From positions 1-40,271 of the forward strand of contig CANJLQ010000021.1 in assembly GCA_947475735.1 (NCBI GenBank): a stretch of DNA of 40,271 nt, read 5' to 3'. Of this stretch, positions 1 through 8,590 are shown piece by piece (position 1 is the stretch's first letter; every line of letters starts with the position of its first letter). Source of the DNA: Caulobacteraceae bacterium. GTDB lineage: Bacteria > Pseudomonadota > Alphaproteobacteria > Caulobacterales > Caulobacteraceae. The translations under genes and the position numbers were made by a program. The notes beneath the pieces were generated by a model. The model was not told where the DNA came from, ran no database searches, and was given only the letters and a program-made list of their open reading frames with translations.

Positions 1-1
1 C

Positions 2-149
2 CTACGCAAAGGCGCTCACCGGACACATCGGCCGGCCTGCTGCGCGGGTTGATGGCTGCGCAGACCGGCCTCTTGCCACCCCAGCCAATCACGGCTCAGA
101 TCAACCAAGGACTCTCGTTATGGCTGGATGAGAAACGGGGGTCACGTCA
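2..149 (+). mobile_element. 3' end of an IS3-family-like insertion sequence (left copy)
   Basis: These 148 bases are an exact reverse complement of the right end of the window (40124-40271). The inner edge at 149, read inward from the element's end, begins TGACGTGACCCCC, the TGA-type terminus common in IS3-family elements. An open frame runs toward that edge and stops just inside it, as transposase genes of this family do. The inner edge coincides exactly with the point where the recombinase gene stops resembling its family. Family assignment is inference from the terminus and layout; the rest of the element lies outside the window. Confidence 0.6.
3..131 (+). CDS. transposase C-terminus (partial, left IS copy)
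   Basis: An open frame enters from the left edge and ends at a TGA at 129-131, about 18 bases inside the element's terminus. It encodes 42 residues ending in PRTLVMAG. The position of the stop relative to the element end fits the 3' end of an IS3-family orfB. No catalytic residues are in view, so the call depends on the context as an IS end. The same frame is repeated on the minus strand at 40142-40270. Confidence 0.4.
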   Translation, partial: YAKALTGHIGRPAARVDGCADRPLATPANHGSDQPRTLVMAG

Positions 150-793
150 ATCTGACTGACGAACAGCTTGAAGATCAGTTTGACGGTTCTGACCTCTTCC
201 GCGGGCCCGTGAACCAAGCGAACAGTTTGGTTGTAACGAGAGCGTCTTTCGCCGACCGTCAGAATTCCACCAGGTGACCCGTCGCCGTTGAAAATCTGAC
301 GGGAGAAGCCGTAGGGCGGATGACCGCCCCCTTTCCCGCCCGCGAGCATGTGCCGGCGCAACGCTGCTCGGCAGCGATCAGAAAGTTGTCGGCTGTATTC
401 TGCAGCCATGACCCGTTTGACGCTCTTGATCAGGGCGGCCGTTGGGGAGTCGTCGTCCGGAAACTCCTCCGCGCAGTAGCGGACCTGTACCCCAGCCTCC
501 CGACACATGAACTCGTAGTGGGCGGCCTGATCAGGGTCTTGGTATCGACCCCAGCGGCTGACATCGACCACAAGGATCGTCGAGAAGGGTGGGCCATTCA
601 TGACATCTCTGAGGAGCGCCTTCAGCCCATCTCTCTTACGGATCGTAACGCCACTTCGAGCCGCGTCTTCATAGCTGGCTACGACCTCATAGCCCCTCGC
701 CGCAGCGTACTCGGCGATCAAGGCCGCTTGGCTTTCGATTGAATACCGCTGCTTGTCAGTCGACATGCGGAGATACTGAGCAGCCGGCTGCAT
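101..793 (-). pseudogene. serine recombinase, truncated at its C-terminus by the IS
   Basis: The N-terminal resolvase/invertase catalytic domain is clear: a LRMSTDKQ start with nucleophile Ser11 and Arg9, the DVSRWGR segment around residues 77-83 carrying catalytic arginines, and an ExxS helix near residues 132-134. A HPPYGF turn at about 158-163 opens the downstream recombinase domain. Large serine recombinases normally run to about 500 residues, but here native sequence ends at residue 214; the last 16 residues ([16 protein letters not shown]) are read from the IS. The DNA-binding and zinc-ribbon portions are therefore missing and the protein is probably non-functional. A GAGGG Shine-Dalgarno lies just before the ATG at 793. 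It was probably once a mobility gene of the island, oriented toward the left edge. Confidence 0.85.
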
Positions 794-1018
794 GACTTAG
801 CCCTCATCTCAGTGGTGCCTTTTAGGCGTCGATGTATCAAGTCGATCCTGCTGAGAGGGTTGCGCGCCCCAGGCGCGGTTGGTGAGGGCCCATACAATGA
901 ATGGATGACCGCGTGGCACCATGAGCGGTCATACCGGCGCTGGCGCAAATGAAACATCGAGCTTGGTACGACCCATCTCGACTGCGACGCCGTTTGCTTC
1001 GCCCTATAGAATGTAAGG

Positions 1019-1528
1019 ATGAGCGACGCTGTAACGCCGATGACCCCATTAGATTTGATCAGGGAGAAGCGCCGCCATCTCGCGCGGCTGGCGAACCAAT
1101 CAGGTGCCGCAGGTGAGGCGGCGGCATTGCAGTCGATGGAGTCTTGGAGCCCTAGACCCAAAGGGTCCGATCTGCGCCGTCTGCTTGAAGCCTTGGTCGC
1201 CGAGGGAATATCGATCAAAGCATCGAGTTTTGACGCCCTGGCCACGCCGGGAGCCTTGACCTTTGACGAGCCGGAGGCGTTGAAGGCGCAGCTGTCTGAG
1301 ACCGTCTTCATCGAGATTAAGACCGCCAATCAGCCGCGTGTGAAGCCGGGATTCGACGGCTTTTTCTTCGCTTTGACCGAGGCGGAGATACTGGCCGCCG
1401 AAAAGCTCGGCCACCGACACAAGGTCGCCTTGTACAACAATCTCACGGCTGAGCTTTTGATCACCTCGGTCAGCGAAATCCTTGCACGCAGTCGGTCGAC
1501 CAACTGGCAGGTCTCGGTCCAGCTTTAA
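1019..1528 (+). CDS. small protein with E-x-K nuclease-like motif (DUF3883-like)
   Basis: This 169-residue protein has a helical N-terminal half and a C-terminal alpha/beta half. At residues 97-102 it reads FIEIKT, and a GFFFALTEAEILAAEKLG segment follows. That arrangement (a strand with E-x-K, then a helix beginning at an acidic pair) resembles the DUF3883/NO VEIN-type nuclease-like fold often found with restriction genes; the match is by eye. It converges on the large methyltransferase gene with 11 bases between the stops, so the two are neighbours rather than an operon. A TATAGAAT element at 1005-1012 lies 7 bases before the ATG and no Shine-Dalgarno is spaced correctly, which suggests a leaderless mRNA. 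Catalytic activity is not shown. Confidence 0.6.
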   Translation: MSDAVTPMTPLDLIREKRRHLARLANQSGAAGEAAALQSMESWSPRPKGSDLRRLLEALVAEGISIKASSFDALATPGALTFDEPEALKAQLSETVFIEIKTANQPRVKPGFDGFFFALTEAEILAAEKLGHRHKVALYNNLTAELLITSVSEILARSRSTNWQVSVQL

Positions 1529-1539
1529 CGCGTCTATCC

Positions 1540-4500
1540 CTAAAGCAGCGTACCCTTGGACGTGCCTGTCTTCCGACGCGACGATGCAGCGCGCATGATC
1601 GCTTCAGACTTGCCCGTCGACAGCAGTGAGACGATCTTGTCGATCTCGTCCAGATCGTCAGCGAGGTCGCGGCGAATGGCGCTTCGCGCCTTGCCCAGCG
1701 CGCGTGCATCCAAGGTCTCCAGCCCGCTGGCCGAAATGAACGCGCGGACAGACGCCGCGCACCGCTTGCCAAGACCGGCCAACTCGCGGTGATTTGACTC
1801 CTTCTTTTGGAACTTCGGGAACGGCAGCTTGAGGATGGTCTTATGGACGTCGCGAGGGCCAAAGAGCCCGCGGGACTGGAAGTCCTTGATCTTCAGGTTT
1901 GCAAAGTTTGAGTTCAGGTAGGCGGCGACGTAGTGCCCCTCCTCTTCAGTCGCGCATTCGCACCAGTAGGTCTTGTGGTCCACCACGAAGGGATAGTCGA
2001 AGGACCGTCGGTCTATCACCACCGCAGAGGCGTCTGTGGACGACGACGTGTAAAGCACCAAGAACCGCGCGGCCGGGTTTTGGCCGACCAGCTTTGATTG
2101 CCAGTCTAGGTACCCGGAGAGCGTGATGCCGGAACCGGCGTTTTTCTCCGTTCGATTTTCGACCCAAAGCGTCTCCGCATCGTGGAACCAGCGGCTCGCA
2201 TAGCGATCGCCGAGCTCGAGAATCTCTTCCGACGTAAGGACCGAAAACTCCGGCACCCCTCCAGCGCTGGAGATCTTGACTGGCAAGACCACGAGCAGCG
2301 GGTCCACTAGGCCGAAGGGGATGACATTGCGCGAAATGGCGGTGTTGAAGAGGTACTGCCCCTCGACCTTTCCCGCGACCCGTTTTCCCTTCCAGGCCGC
2401 CTTGGCTTCACGATCGGAGGCGTCGGAGGTTCGCACGCCGTTAACTCGCCCTCTTGCGTCCTCACCGTCCACTGGGGAATCGCCATCGAACTCGACGAAG
2501 AAGAAGTTGCGGGGGACGATCGTCGCGCCTTGGGTGAACCGATTGGCGTAGGCGTTAGTCCCAGTCAGAGCCGCCGTATTGGCTTGAGTGAGGGCTGAAC
2601 GGGGTCGTTTGCCGCCGCTCTGCAGCCGCGAATAGTACCAACGGGTCTTCTGCTGGGTAAGCGTGGGTGCAGCATCCTCCCATCCGATCTGCGAGCGAGG
2701 CAAACGCCCAGAGATCGCCAACCCCTCGAGACCCGTGTCGGGGAGGGGGTGTTTCGCGTCGACATCTCCCATGCGCCGAGCGAAGAGAACGCAGCTCGGC
2801 ACGCGGAACAGCGGATGGACCCCATCCAGATCCCAGACCGAAACAAGCTGCGCGCCCTGAACCTCCCCAGCCCTAGTATTCTCATGCTGGTCAGCCGACA
2901 GGAAGCTACGAGGCAAAACAAATGCCAGACGACCACCTTCACGGAGGAAATAATTGACGCAGTGAGCCAAGAAGATCGCGGCGATCTCGAGATGAGGCAT
3001 GTTCGCCCTCGAGGTCGGAGTGACGCTGTAGCTGTCGGAGAGATCGCGCAGCAGCGTTTGGTACTCTGCGTTCGAAACCGAGGCGTAGGTCAGCCAAGGC
3101 GGATTGCCGATCACCACGTCAAACCTGCCTTGCAGGAAGATGGGCTTGTATGAGTTCTGGAGAATGAATTTCCAAATGCTATCGCGCCCCTCGTCAAAGG
3201 CGCGCTTCATGCTGCGATAGACCTCAAACAATTGTCCGATCAGGACGTCGCTTAGCTCCGCTGGAAGGCCGGGCCGGGCCAATTTGGCGAAGCGCTCTCG
3301 ATCGAGCGGCTCTGGGAACCGATCGACCATGTCGTCGCAGAAGGTGACGATCCGGTCGAAGGCGTCGGGCCCGTCGATCGTTCGGACGTCCAAGACATGT
3401 TGGTGATTGTCGACCGAAATGCGGAACGACGATTCAAACAGATCGGCCGTCTCGCGTGGCACCAACAAGGAGTTGGCGAGATAGACGTGCAGCGTCACGG
3501 GTTGCCGCGCCGCAGCGACTTCACTGCCCAAGGCCAGCAACATGGTAGTTTTCGCGATCTGAACCGACAAAGGGTGGATGTCGATGCCCACCACCTGTTC
3601 GGCCAGGGCATTCGCCCCAAGAGTAGGATGCTCTGCTCGAAGACGCGCAACAGCGGCCCGGAGGAAAGAGCCGCTTCCGCAAGCCGGGTCCAAGAGCCGG
3701 CTCTCGCGCGTCAAGGGAAGGGAGCTGACAACCAGTTCGCAGAGCCAGTCCGGCGTATAGTACTCTCCGAGCGCATGCCGCGTGTCGAGATCGATGAGCT
3801 CCTGGTAGACGCCTTTGAGGATGTCCTCTTTCACCGTCGATAAATCGTACTCGCCAATTCGGCGGTTGAGTTCGCGGAACATGGGACGTAGGCGGCGCAG
3901 ATAAGCGTCAGAACTCACCCAATGAAAGAAGTCATCTTCGACAAAACGTTCGACATTCAAACGCTCGAAGGCGGCTCCGTTCAGAACCTCCGCCACGTCA
4001 CTGTCCTCGGCGAGGGGCGCACGCGTAATCACCGCATATGCGATTAACTTGGCGAACACCGACAGATAGGTGTGGACTAGGAACATGCCGGGGGAGTCGT
4101 CGAACCGGCCATAAGCCACGCTAAGAAACCGACGCCACTGTTCGAAGGCAACCTGGAGCTCAGACTTAGAAACCAGGTCCTCCGCACATTCGTGTAGGCT
4201 GATCATCGAATTGATGAAGGCCGCCGAGGTGTCGCCGAAGTCCGCTTGTATGTTCTCCAGCGTCGGCGCCTTGAGGTGTGACGCGAACAGGATTTCGTCC
4301 AGGAAGAGCGGGAAGGCCTCGATCGTCTCTGGGGCTAGGTCAAACTTTCGCACTTCGCGGAGTTTGAAGGCGCCGCCGAGGTCAAACCCACCCACCTCCA
4401 AGCGAGACCAGTCTGGCGCGTAAATCCGCCACCGCAGGCCATCGGTCGCGATCAAGATGAAGCGATAGATCTGGCCCGAGCGCCAGTTGCCCTCCAGATA

Positions 4501-4806
4501 TTCTTCTAGCTGCTCGCGGGCGTGCTCGCCCGTCTTAGCGAGGTCCTTCTCCCATTCAATGATGACGGTCTCGGTCTGGGTGTCCGCGCGACCCCGCCGC
4601 AACTCGCCGCCCCGGGGGATGTTGGCAATGGCGCGCTCCGCGCCCAGCGAGAGCTGCGAGATAAGGGACTGGGCGGCGGTGTCGTTGACGAACACCTTGG
4701 TCAGGTACTGTAGAAACAGCTCCTTCTTCGCCAACTCAGTGTTCGCCCGCTTACACGTCCGGAGAAAGTCGTCCGCATCTGCCGACTGAAAAATCACGGA
4801 GGGCAT
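1540..4806 (-). CDS. type IIG-like restriction enzyme/adenine DNA methyltransferase
   Basis: At 1088 residues this has the size and order of a single-chain restriction-modification enzyme. The N-terminal part (about 1-150) contains RADTQTETVIIEWEKDL, with D75, E84, E86 and K87 resembling a variant PD-(D/E)xK nuclease strand followed by a QLEEYL helix. A helical linker spans about 190-340. The methyltransferase core starts at GEYYTPDWL (about 347-355) and has the SAM-binding motif DPACGSGSF at 373-381 and the catalytic NPPW at 568-571, which identify an N6-adenine methyltransferase of the Eco57I/type IIG kind. The remaining 500 residues would hold target recognition. It would methylate adenine in a host site and cut unmodified DNA. 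The E-x-E spacing is not the canonical E-x-K, so nuclease activity is inferred. No second specificity subunit is present. Confidence 0.8.
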   Translation of the reverse strand: MPSVIFQSADADDFLRTCKRANTELAKKELFLQYLTKVFVNDTAAQSLISQLSLGAERAIANIPRGGELRRGRADTQTETVIIEWEKDLAKTGEHAREQLEEYLEGNWRSGQIYRFILIATDGLRWRIYAPDWSRLEVGGFDLGGAFKLREVRKFDLAPETIEAFPLFLDEILFASHLKAPTLENIQADFGDTSAAFINSMISLHECAEDLVSKSELQVAFEQWRRFLSVAYGRFDDSPGMFLVHTYLSVFAKLIAYAVITRAPLAEDSDVAEVLNGAAFERLNVERFVEDDFFHWVSSDAYLRRLRPMFRELNRRIGEYDLSTVKEDILKGVYQELIDLDTRHALGEYYTPDWLCELVVSSLPLTRESRLLDPACGSGSFLRAAVARLRAEHPTLGANALAEQVVGIDIHPLSVQIAKTTMLLALGSEVAAARQPVTLHVYLANSLLVPRETADLFESSFRISVDNHQHVLDVRTIDGPDAFDRIVTFCDDMVDRFPEPLDRERFAKLARPGLPAELSDVLIGQLFEVYRSMKRAFDEGRDSIWKFILQNSYKPIFLQGRFDVVIGNPPWLTYASVSNAEYQTLLRDLSDSYSVTPTSRANMPHLEIAAIFLAHCVNYFLREGGRLAFVLPRSFLSADQHENTRAGEVQGAQLVSVWDLDGVHPLFRVPSCVLFARRMGDVDAKHPLPDTGLEGLAISGRLPRSQIGWEDAAPTLTQQKTRWYYSRLQSGGKRPRSALTQANTAALTGTNAYANRFTQGATIVPRNFFFVEFDGDSPVDGEDARGRVNGVRTSDASDREAKAAWKGKRVAGKVEGQYLFNTAISRNVIPFGLVDPLLVVLPVKISSAGGVPEFSVLTSEEILELGDRYASRWFHDAETLWVENRTEKNAGSGITLSGYLDWQSKLVGQNPAARFLVLYTSSSTDASAVVIDRRSFDYPFVVDHKTYWCECATEEEGHYVAAYLNSNFANLKIKDFQSRGLFGPRDVHKTILKLPFPKFQKKESNHRELAGLGKRCAASVRAFISASGLETLDARALGKARSAIRRDLADDLDEIDKIVSLLSTGKSEAIMRAASSRRKTGTSKGTLL

Positions 4807-4989
4807 GGGTCAGACGGCTTCGATCTGCATCAGGGGTTTTGACCAGACTAGCCTAGTTCGCGGCGCGGTCGATCATATTGCGGCGTGCAGACGCTGGGCC
4901 GATTGGCTCCGATCATGTCGTCAGAGAAATGCGACGGATCACGATGGATGCGTCGCGCAGGCGGCCTAGCCCCCGGCGGGCCGTCCACC

Positions 4990-5018
4990 TTGCCGTGGCT
5001 CAACCGATCAGTTATCTT
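4990..5018 (+). promoter_or_regulatory. sigma70-type promoter of the MerR-MTase-PIN operon
   Basis: TTGCCG at 4990-4995 and TATCTT at 5013-5018 are separated by 17 bases, the ideal spacing for a housekeeping promoter. Transcription would start near 5025, ahead of the regulator gene. The -10 element overlaps the palindrome at 5016-5033. Confidence 0.5.
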
Positions 5019-5033
5019 GTTGTTCACGACAAG
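5016..5033. promoter_or_regulatory. 18-bp palindromic operator candidate
   Basis: CTTGTTGTTCACGACAAG is a near-perfect palindrome: seven of nine base pairs match across the centre. It begins inside the -10 element and covers the expected start of transcription. A repressor bound here would block the promoter. The next gene encodes a MerR-like DNA-binding protein, so autoregulation resembling control of restriction-modification loci by C proteins is plausible but inferred. Confidence 0.45.
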
Positions 5034-5048
5034 AAGGCGAGAGGATTC

Positions 5049-5531
5049 TTGACCCTACTGTATACGCCCGGCCAGTTGCGCAGCGCGGTATCGATCGCGC
5101 CAGAAACTTATCGTCACTGGAAAAAGGCGCTGCGACCGCTGTTGCGTGCCCGGGGTCACAGCCCCTGCTTCTCGGCCGGGGATCTGGTGGCGACTGCGGT
5201 CGTGCGCCTACTTACGGAGGACATGGGAGTCCGCGTCGGCGCCCTGACGCCGATTGGAGACGAGTTGTTCGATCTGCTCGGCCGATCGCCGTGGCCGGCG
5301 CTGGAACGCACCAAGCTTATCATCGACCTGTCGAGCGCCGAACTTCTGCTGCGGGGCGAATTCTCGGAAACTCCGACTTCAAAGCCCTTCATCACCGTTC
5401 CACTGGCACCCGTCATCGCGGGTCTTCGCGAGCAGCTGTTGGCGGCGAGCGAGAGCGATGAACAACCGTCCCTGCGGTTCCCGCCGGTCGGTGTCTCGGC
5501 CGCAGCCGTCTCACGGGGAGGTCGCCCGTGA
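5049..5531 (+). CDS. MerR-like helix-turn-helix regulator
   Basis: The recognisable domain begins YTPGQLRSAVSIAPETYRHWKKAL, a MerR-type winged-helix start with the recognition helix, and continues through FSAGDLVATAVVRLLTEDMGVRVGAL, which matches the second helical pair of that fold. The tail of about 100 residues is not recognised. The frame stays open upstream to an ATG at 4878, but those extra 57 codons would cover the promoter and operator. TTG at 5049, preceded by GAGAGGA, is therefore preferred, though its spacing is short and another start is possible. The stop overlaps the GTG of the methyltransferase gene by four bases, implying translational coupling. Likely role: control of the operon, or recognition of DNA alongside the methyltransferase. 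Confidence 0.6.
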   Translation: MTLLYTPGQLRSAVSIAPETYRHWKKALRPLLRARGHSPCFSAGDLVATAVVRLLTEDMGVRVGALTPIGDELFDLLGRSPWPALERTKLIIDLSSAELLLRGEFSETPTSKPFITVPLAPVIAGLREQLLAASESDEQPSLRFPPVGVSAAAVSRGGRP

Positions 5532-8014
5532 ACGCAGTTGACCAGATTGCCAGCGCGATTCGGGACGCCGGATACCGCGTCGAAGCCGTTGTCTCCGACT
5601 ACGCGTTCGCCGACGTTCTGGCGGACGACAATCCCACGCGGACGGTTCAGCTCGCCGCCTTCACGCGCACGCCGCCGTCTTACCGATCGGCAGCGCTCGC
5701 GGTCGTGGATGGCGAGGGGCGCCAAGCGCTCGACGTGGTCAGCGAGAATAGAGCTCTCGGCGCTCCCCTGCTCTTCGTCATCGACCGGGATGAGGTCACT
5801 GTCTGGGAGGTCAGGAGCAAGATCCCTCGCGCGATCGAGACCGTCGCGGTCGAGGGGATCGATGACCTGTTCAAGCGTCATCGAGCGTCATGGCATCCCG
5901 ACGCGATCCATCGCGCGAAGTCCGTAGGCCCCGCTGAGGAAGGTTATCAGCTCGACTTCGTCGATCTCGGTCTGCTCCCAGCGATCGAAGGCGAGATCCA
6001 CGTCAAGCTCGGGCGGCTGCTCGTCGAGACCCTCGACCTTTCACATCGGTCGGCGGAAGGCGTGGAGCTGGACATGCGAACGGTTTTTCGCGTGGTCTTC
6101 CGCCTCCTGGCTGCCAAGGTCCTAGAGGACCGTCGCCACCCCTATGCGTCCGCTTGGAACGCCGACGAACTTTCCTCGGTCTTGGCGGGCATCGAGAGCT
6201 ATTATTCCCTTGGCCACATCCAAGGTCGCTGGGCGAAGAGCCTCGCGTCGATCTTCGCACCGGCCTGGAGCCACCTTCGGGCCGGCATCAGTTTCTCGAA
6301 CATCTCATCGGACGATCTCGCCTTCGTCTACGAGAACACGCTCATCACCCCTGAAACCCGAAAGGTGTTCGGCACCCACAGTACGCCGAGGCAGGTGGCC
6401 GAGTATGTGGTCCAGAATCTTCAGCTCCATGACCACAGACCGGAAGACCTAAGAATCTACGAGCCTTTCGCCGGCGCGGGGGTATTTCTCGTCTCCGCCC
6501 TGCGTCACCTCCGCGACCTGCTTCCGGTCGATTGGTCCGACCAGCAGCGACACGACTTCCTCATCAGACATATCTCGGGCGACGAGGTCGATCCGTTCGC
6601 CTGCGAGGTGGCAACGCTTTCCCTCATCCTCGCCGACTACCCCAATCACAACGGCTGGCACGTCAAAGAGGCCGATCTCTTCGTCGGCGACACCTTGGCG
6701 GACCGGATGAGCGCCGCCAACGTTATCCTCTGCAATCCGCCATTCGAAGCCTTCGACGCCGACGAACGCGATCGCTACGCGGTCGCCGGAAAAACCCATT
6801 CGAAAGCGATCGCAGCCCTCAGCGCCGCCCTTGACGCTCGCCCCCTCGCGATTGGCTTCGTCCTGCCCCGTTCGTTCATTCTCGAGCGCCAGTTTGCAGA
6901 ACAGCGCCGGCGGATCGAAGAGCTCTACGGCTCAGTGGAAGTGCTCAAGCTGCCTGACGGCATCTTCGGCGCGTCCGATGTCGAGACGGCCGCCGTCATC
7001 GCCCGCGATCCCCGGCCTACACCTTCGCAAGGACGCCTTACCCTGCGGTCGACCGAAGTCGCGGAGCGGGATCGCGCCGCCTTCCTCAAGACAGGTCATA
7101 CGACGGTGCATCGCGATCTTGTCCGTGAGACCGACGCGAGCCCCGACGGAACTCTCTGGATTCCAGCGCTCACCGCAGTCTGGGACTACCTCCGGGACGG
7201 TCCTCGCCTTGGAAGCCAGCTGAGCCCCAGCCTCGGCCTGCAGTGGTACGATCAGGATCAGGGGCGCAGCAGCCATGAGAAGCCGGGCTACAAGCCTGGA
7301 TTCGCCACTGCCCGCCACCTCGCGCAATATCGTGCACCCAAGCCGATGTGGCTGGACGTGCGCGAGAGCCACGTTCGCCGCGCCCTGAACCACGAGTGGT
7401 CCAGACCGAAGCTTATCGCCAGCGCCACACGCCTAAGCCGAGGCGCTTGGTGCGTGGGGGCCTTCGTCGATCTTGAAGGCGTCTTCTGTTCCCAGCAGTT
7501 CTTCGGCCTCTGGCCCGTCGCATCGGTTTCGAAAGGCCAACTCTTCGCCCTCGCCGCCGTCCTGAACGGGCCGGTCGCTAACGCCTTCCTAGCGATCAAT
7601 TCGCCAAAGGACCGGTTCCGAGTTTCCGTCGTTCGCGACATTCCGGTGCCCGCGAACCTCCCCCGCAAACTTGAGGAGCTGGCTGAGGACTATGTCATGC
7701 GGGTCAATACTGCGTCGATCTTCGGGTCCGCCGATCAGGACCTGTCGTCACTGCTCTCACAGATCGATGCGGAAGTCCTGAAAGCCTACGACCTTCCTCT
7801 GAAGCTCGAGCGCCAACTTCTTACCTATTTCGAGGGGTCTGATCGTCCGGTCGTGCATCCTTGGTCGCATTGGGACAAGAGCTATCCCACTCCCGGTCTG
7901 AGCCTAGCCGAACGCCTTTCCGGGCGGTTCAACGCGGGCGGAGACTGGATCAAGCAGGTCTTCCGTTCCCTGCCCGAGGACGAAGTCAGCCTGCTTCGCG
8001 ATTATGTGGGCTAG
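5528..8014 (+). CDS. N6-adenine DNA methyltransferase, Eco57I-like
   Basis: This 828-residue protein has an N-terminal alpha/beta segment (about 50-120, with LLFVIDRDEVTVWEV) and a helical region. The methyltransferase core starts at FGTHSTPRQVAEYV (about 281-294), with SAM motif EPFAGAGVF at 312-320 and catalytic NPPF at 403-406. The C-terminal 350 residues, including AVLNGPVANAFLAI, resemble target-recognition regions of type I and IIG enzymes. No nuclease motif is visible, unlike the divergent 1088-residue enzyme. GTG start with a GTGA overlap on the upstream regulator gene; the PIN gene follows after six bases, so the three form one operon. It could modify host DNA as self-marking, with the PIN protein as effector. 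That division of labour is inference. Confidence 0.8.
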   Translation: MNAVDQIASAIRDAGYRVEAVVSDYAFADVLADDNPTRTVQLAAFTRTPPSYRSAALAVVDGEGRQALDVVSENRALGAPLLFVIDRDEVTVWEVRSKIPRAIETVAVEGIDDLFKRHRASWHPDAIHRAKSVGPAEEGYQLDFVDLGLLPAIEGEIHVKLGRLLVETLDLSHRSAEGVELDMRTVFRVVFRLLAAKVLEDRRHPYASAWNADELSSVLAGIESYYSLGHIQGRWAKSLASIFAPAWSHLRAGISFSNISSDDLAFVYENTLITPETRKVFGTHSTPRQVAEYVVQNLQLHDHRPEDLRIYEPFAGAGVFLVSALRHLRDLLPVDWSDQQRHDFLIRHISGDEVDPFACEVATLSLILADYPNHNGWHVKEADLFVGDTLADRMSAANVILCNPPFEAFDADERDRYAVAGKTHSKAIAALSAALDARPLAIGFVLPRSFILERQFAEQRRRIEELYGSVEVLKLPDGIFGASDVETAAVIARDPRPTPSQGRLTLRSTEVAERDRAAFLKTGHTTVHRDLVRETDASPDGTLWIPALTAVWDYLRDGPRLGSQLSPSLGLQWYDQDQGRSSHEKPGYKPGFATARHLAQYRAPKPMWLDVRESHVRRALNHEWSRPKLIASATRLSRGAWCVGAFVDLEGVFCSQQFFGLWPVASVSKGQLFALAAVLNGPVANAFLAINSPKDRFRVSVVRDIPVPANLPRKLEELAEDYVMRVNTASIFGSADQDLSSLLSQIDAEVLKAYDLPLKLERQLLTYFEGSDRPVVHPWSHWDKSYPTPGLSLAERLSGRFNAGGDWIKQVFRSLPEDEVSLLRDYVG

Positions 8015-8020
8015 CCCGGA

Positions 8021-8524
8021 ATGGACGCCTTTCTCTTCGACACCACTGTCCTGTCGATCTATCTCGACCCGAACCATCCTCAGCACATTGCGAAGGGGCA
8101 ATCGCTCGCGGCGCTGCCGGCGGAGAATCCACGGTTCGTATCTCCGGTCGCTCTCGGAGAGCTCGGGTTCGGGACCCGGCTCGCCAGCCTGATCGGCAAA
8201 GGCGATCCCGCCAGGCTCAATGCCATCCTCGCAGAGGCCCGCGCCTATGCCGTTCTCGACATCACCCACCACACAGCGTCCGCCTATGCCGAGCTGAAGT
8301 CGAAGGTGGCTCACAAATATCTTGCCAAGACGCTTCGGCAGGATCGCCCGAAGTATATCGAGGACTGGATCGATAAGGCCACCGGACAGAAGCTCGCCAT
8401 CGACGAGAACGACCTTTGGATGTGCGCACAAGCCAAGGAACGCGATCTCGTCTTCGTCACGGCCGACGCGCGGATGAAACGTATCCCCGATGCCGATGCA
8501 GAAGTGCGGCTGCTTATCGTCTAG
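8021..8524 (+). CDS. PIN-domain nuclease (VapC-like)
   Basis: At 167 residues it is slightly longer than typical VapC toxins. It begins MDAFLFDTTVLSIYLD, and the PIN-domain acidic residues appear in order: D7, E47 (ALGELGFG), E129/D131 (DENDLWMCAQAKERDLVFVTAD) and D149. These residues bind the metal ions used to cleave RNA in the VapC family. No VapB-type antitoxin gene lies on either side; the upstream partner is an adenine methyltransferase six bases away. This is unusual for a toxin-antitoxin PIN protein and suggests an effector controlled by the methyltransferase or regulator. The substrate is unknown. Confidence 0.75.
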   Translation: MDAFLFDTTVLSIYLDPNHPQHIAKGQSLAALPAENPRFVSPVALGELGFGTRLASLIGKGDPARLNAILAEARAYAVLDITHHTASAYAELKSKVAHKYLAKTLRQDRPKYIEDWIDKATGQKLAIDENDLWMCAQAKERDLVFVTADARMKRIPDADAEVRLLIV

Positions 8525-8590
8525 CCGGCACCCGGGTTCTCCGTGCCAAGGCTTCAGAGGCGGTCGGGAGGCGGCTATTCCATGTGAGAG

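Noticed and set aside
8021..8524. Standard VapBC toxin-antitoxin with the MerR-like protein as antitoxin
   Set aside because: The regulator is separated from the PIN gene by a 2.5-kb methyltransferase gene and lacks a VapB-type fold; antitoxins normally lie directly upstream.
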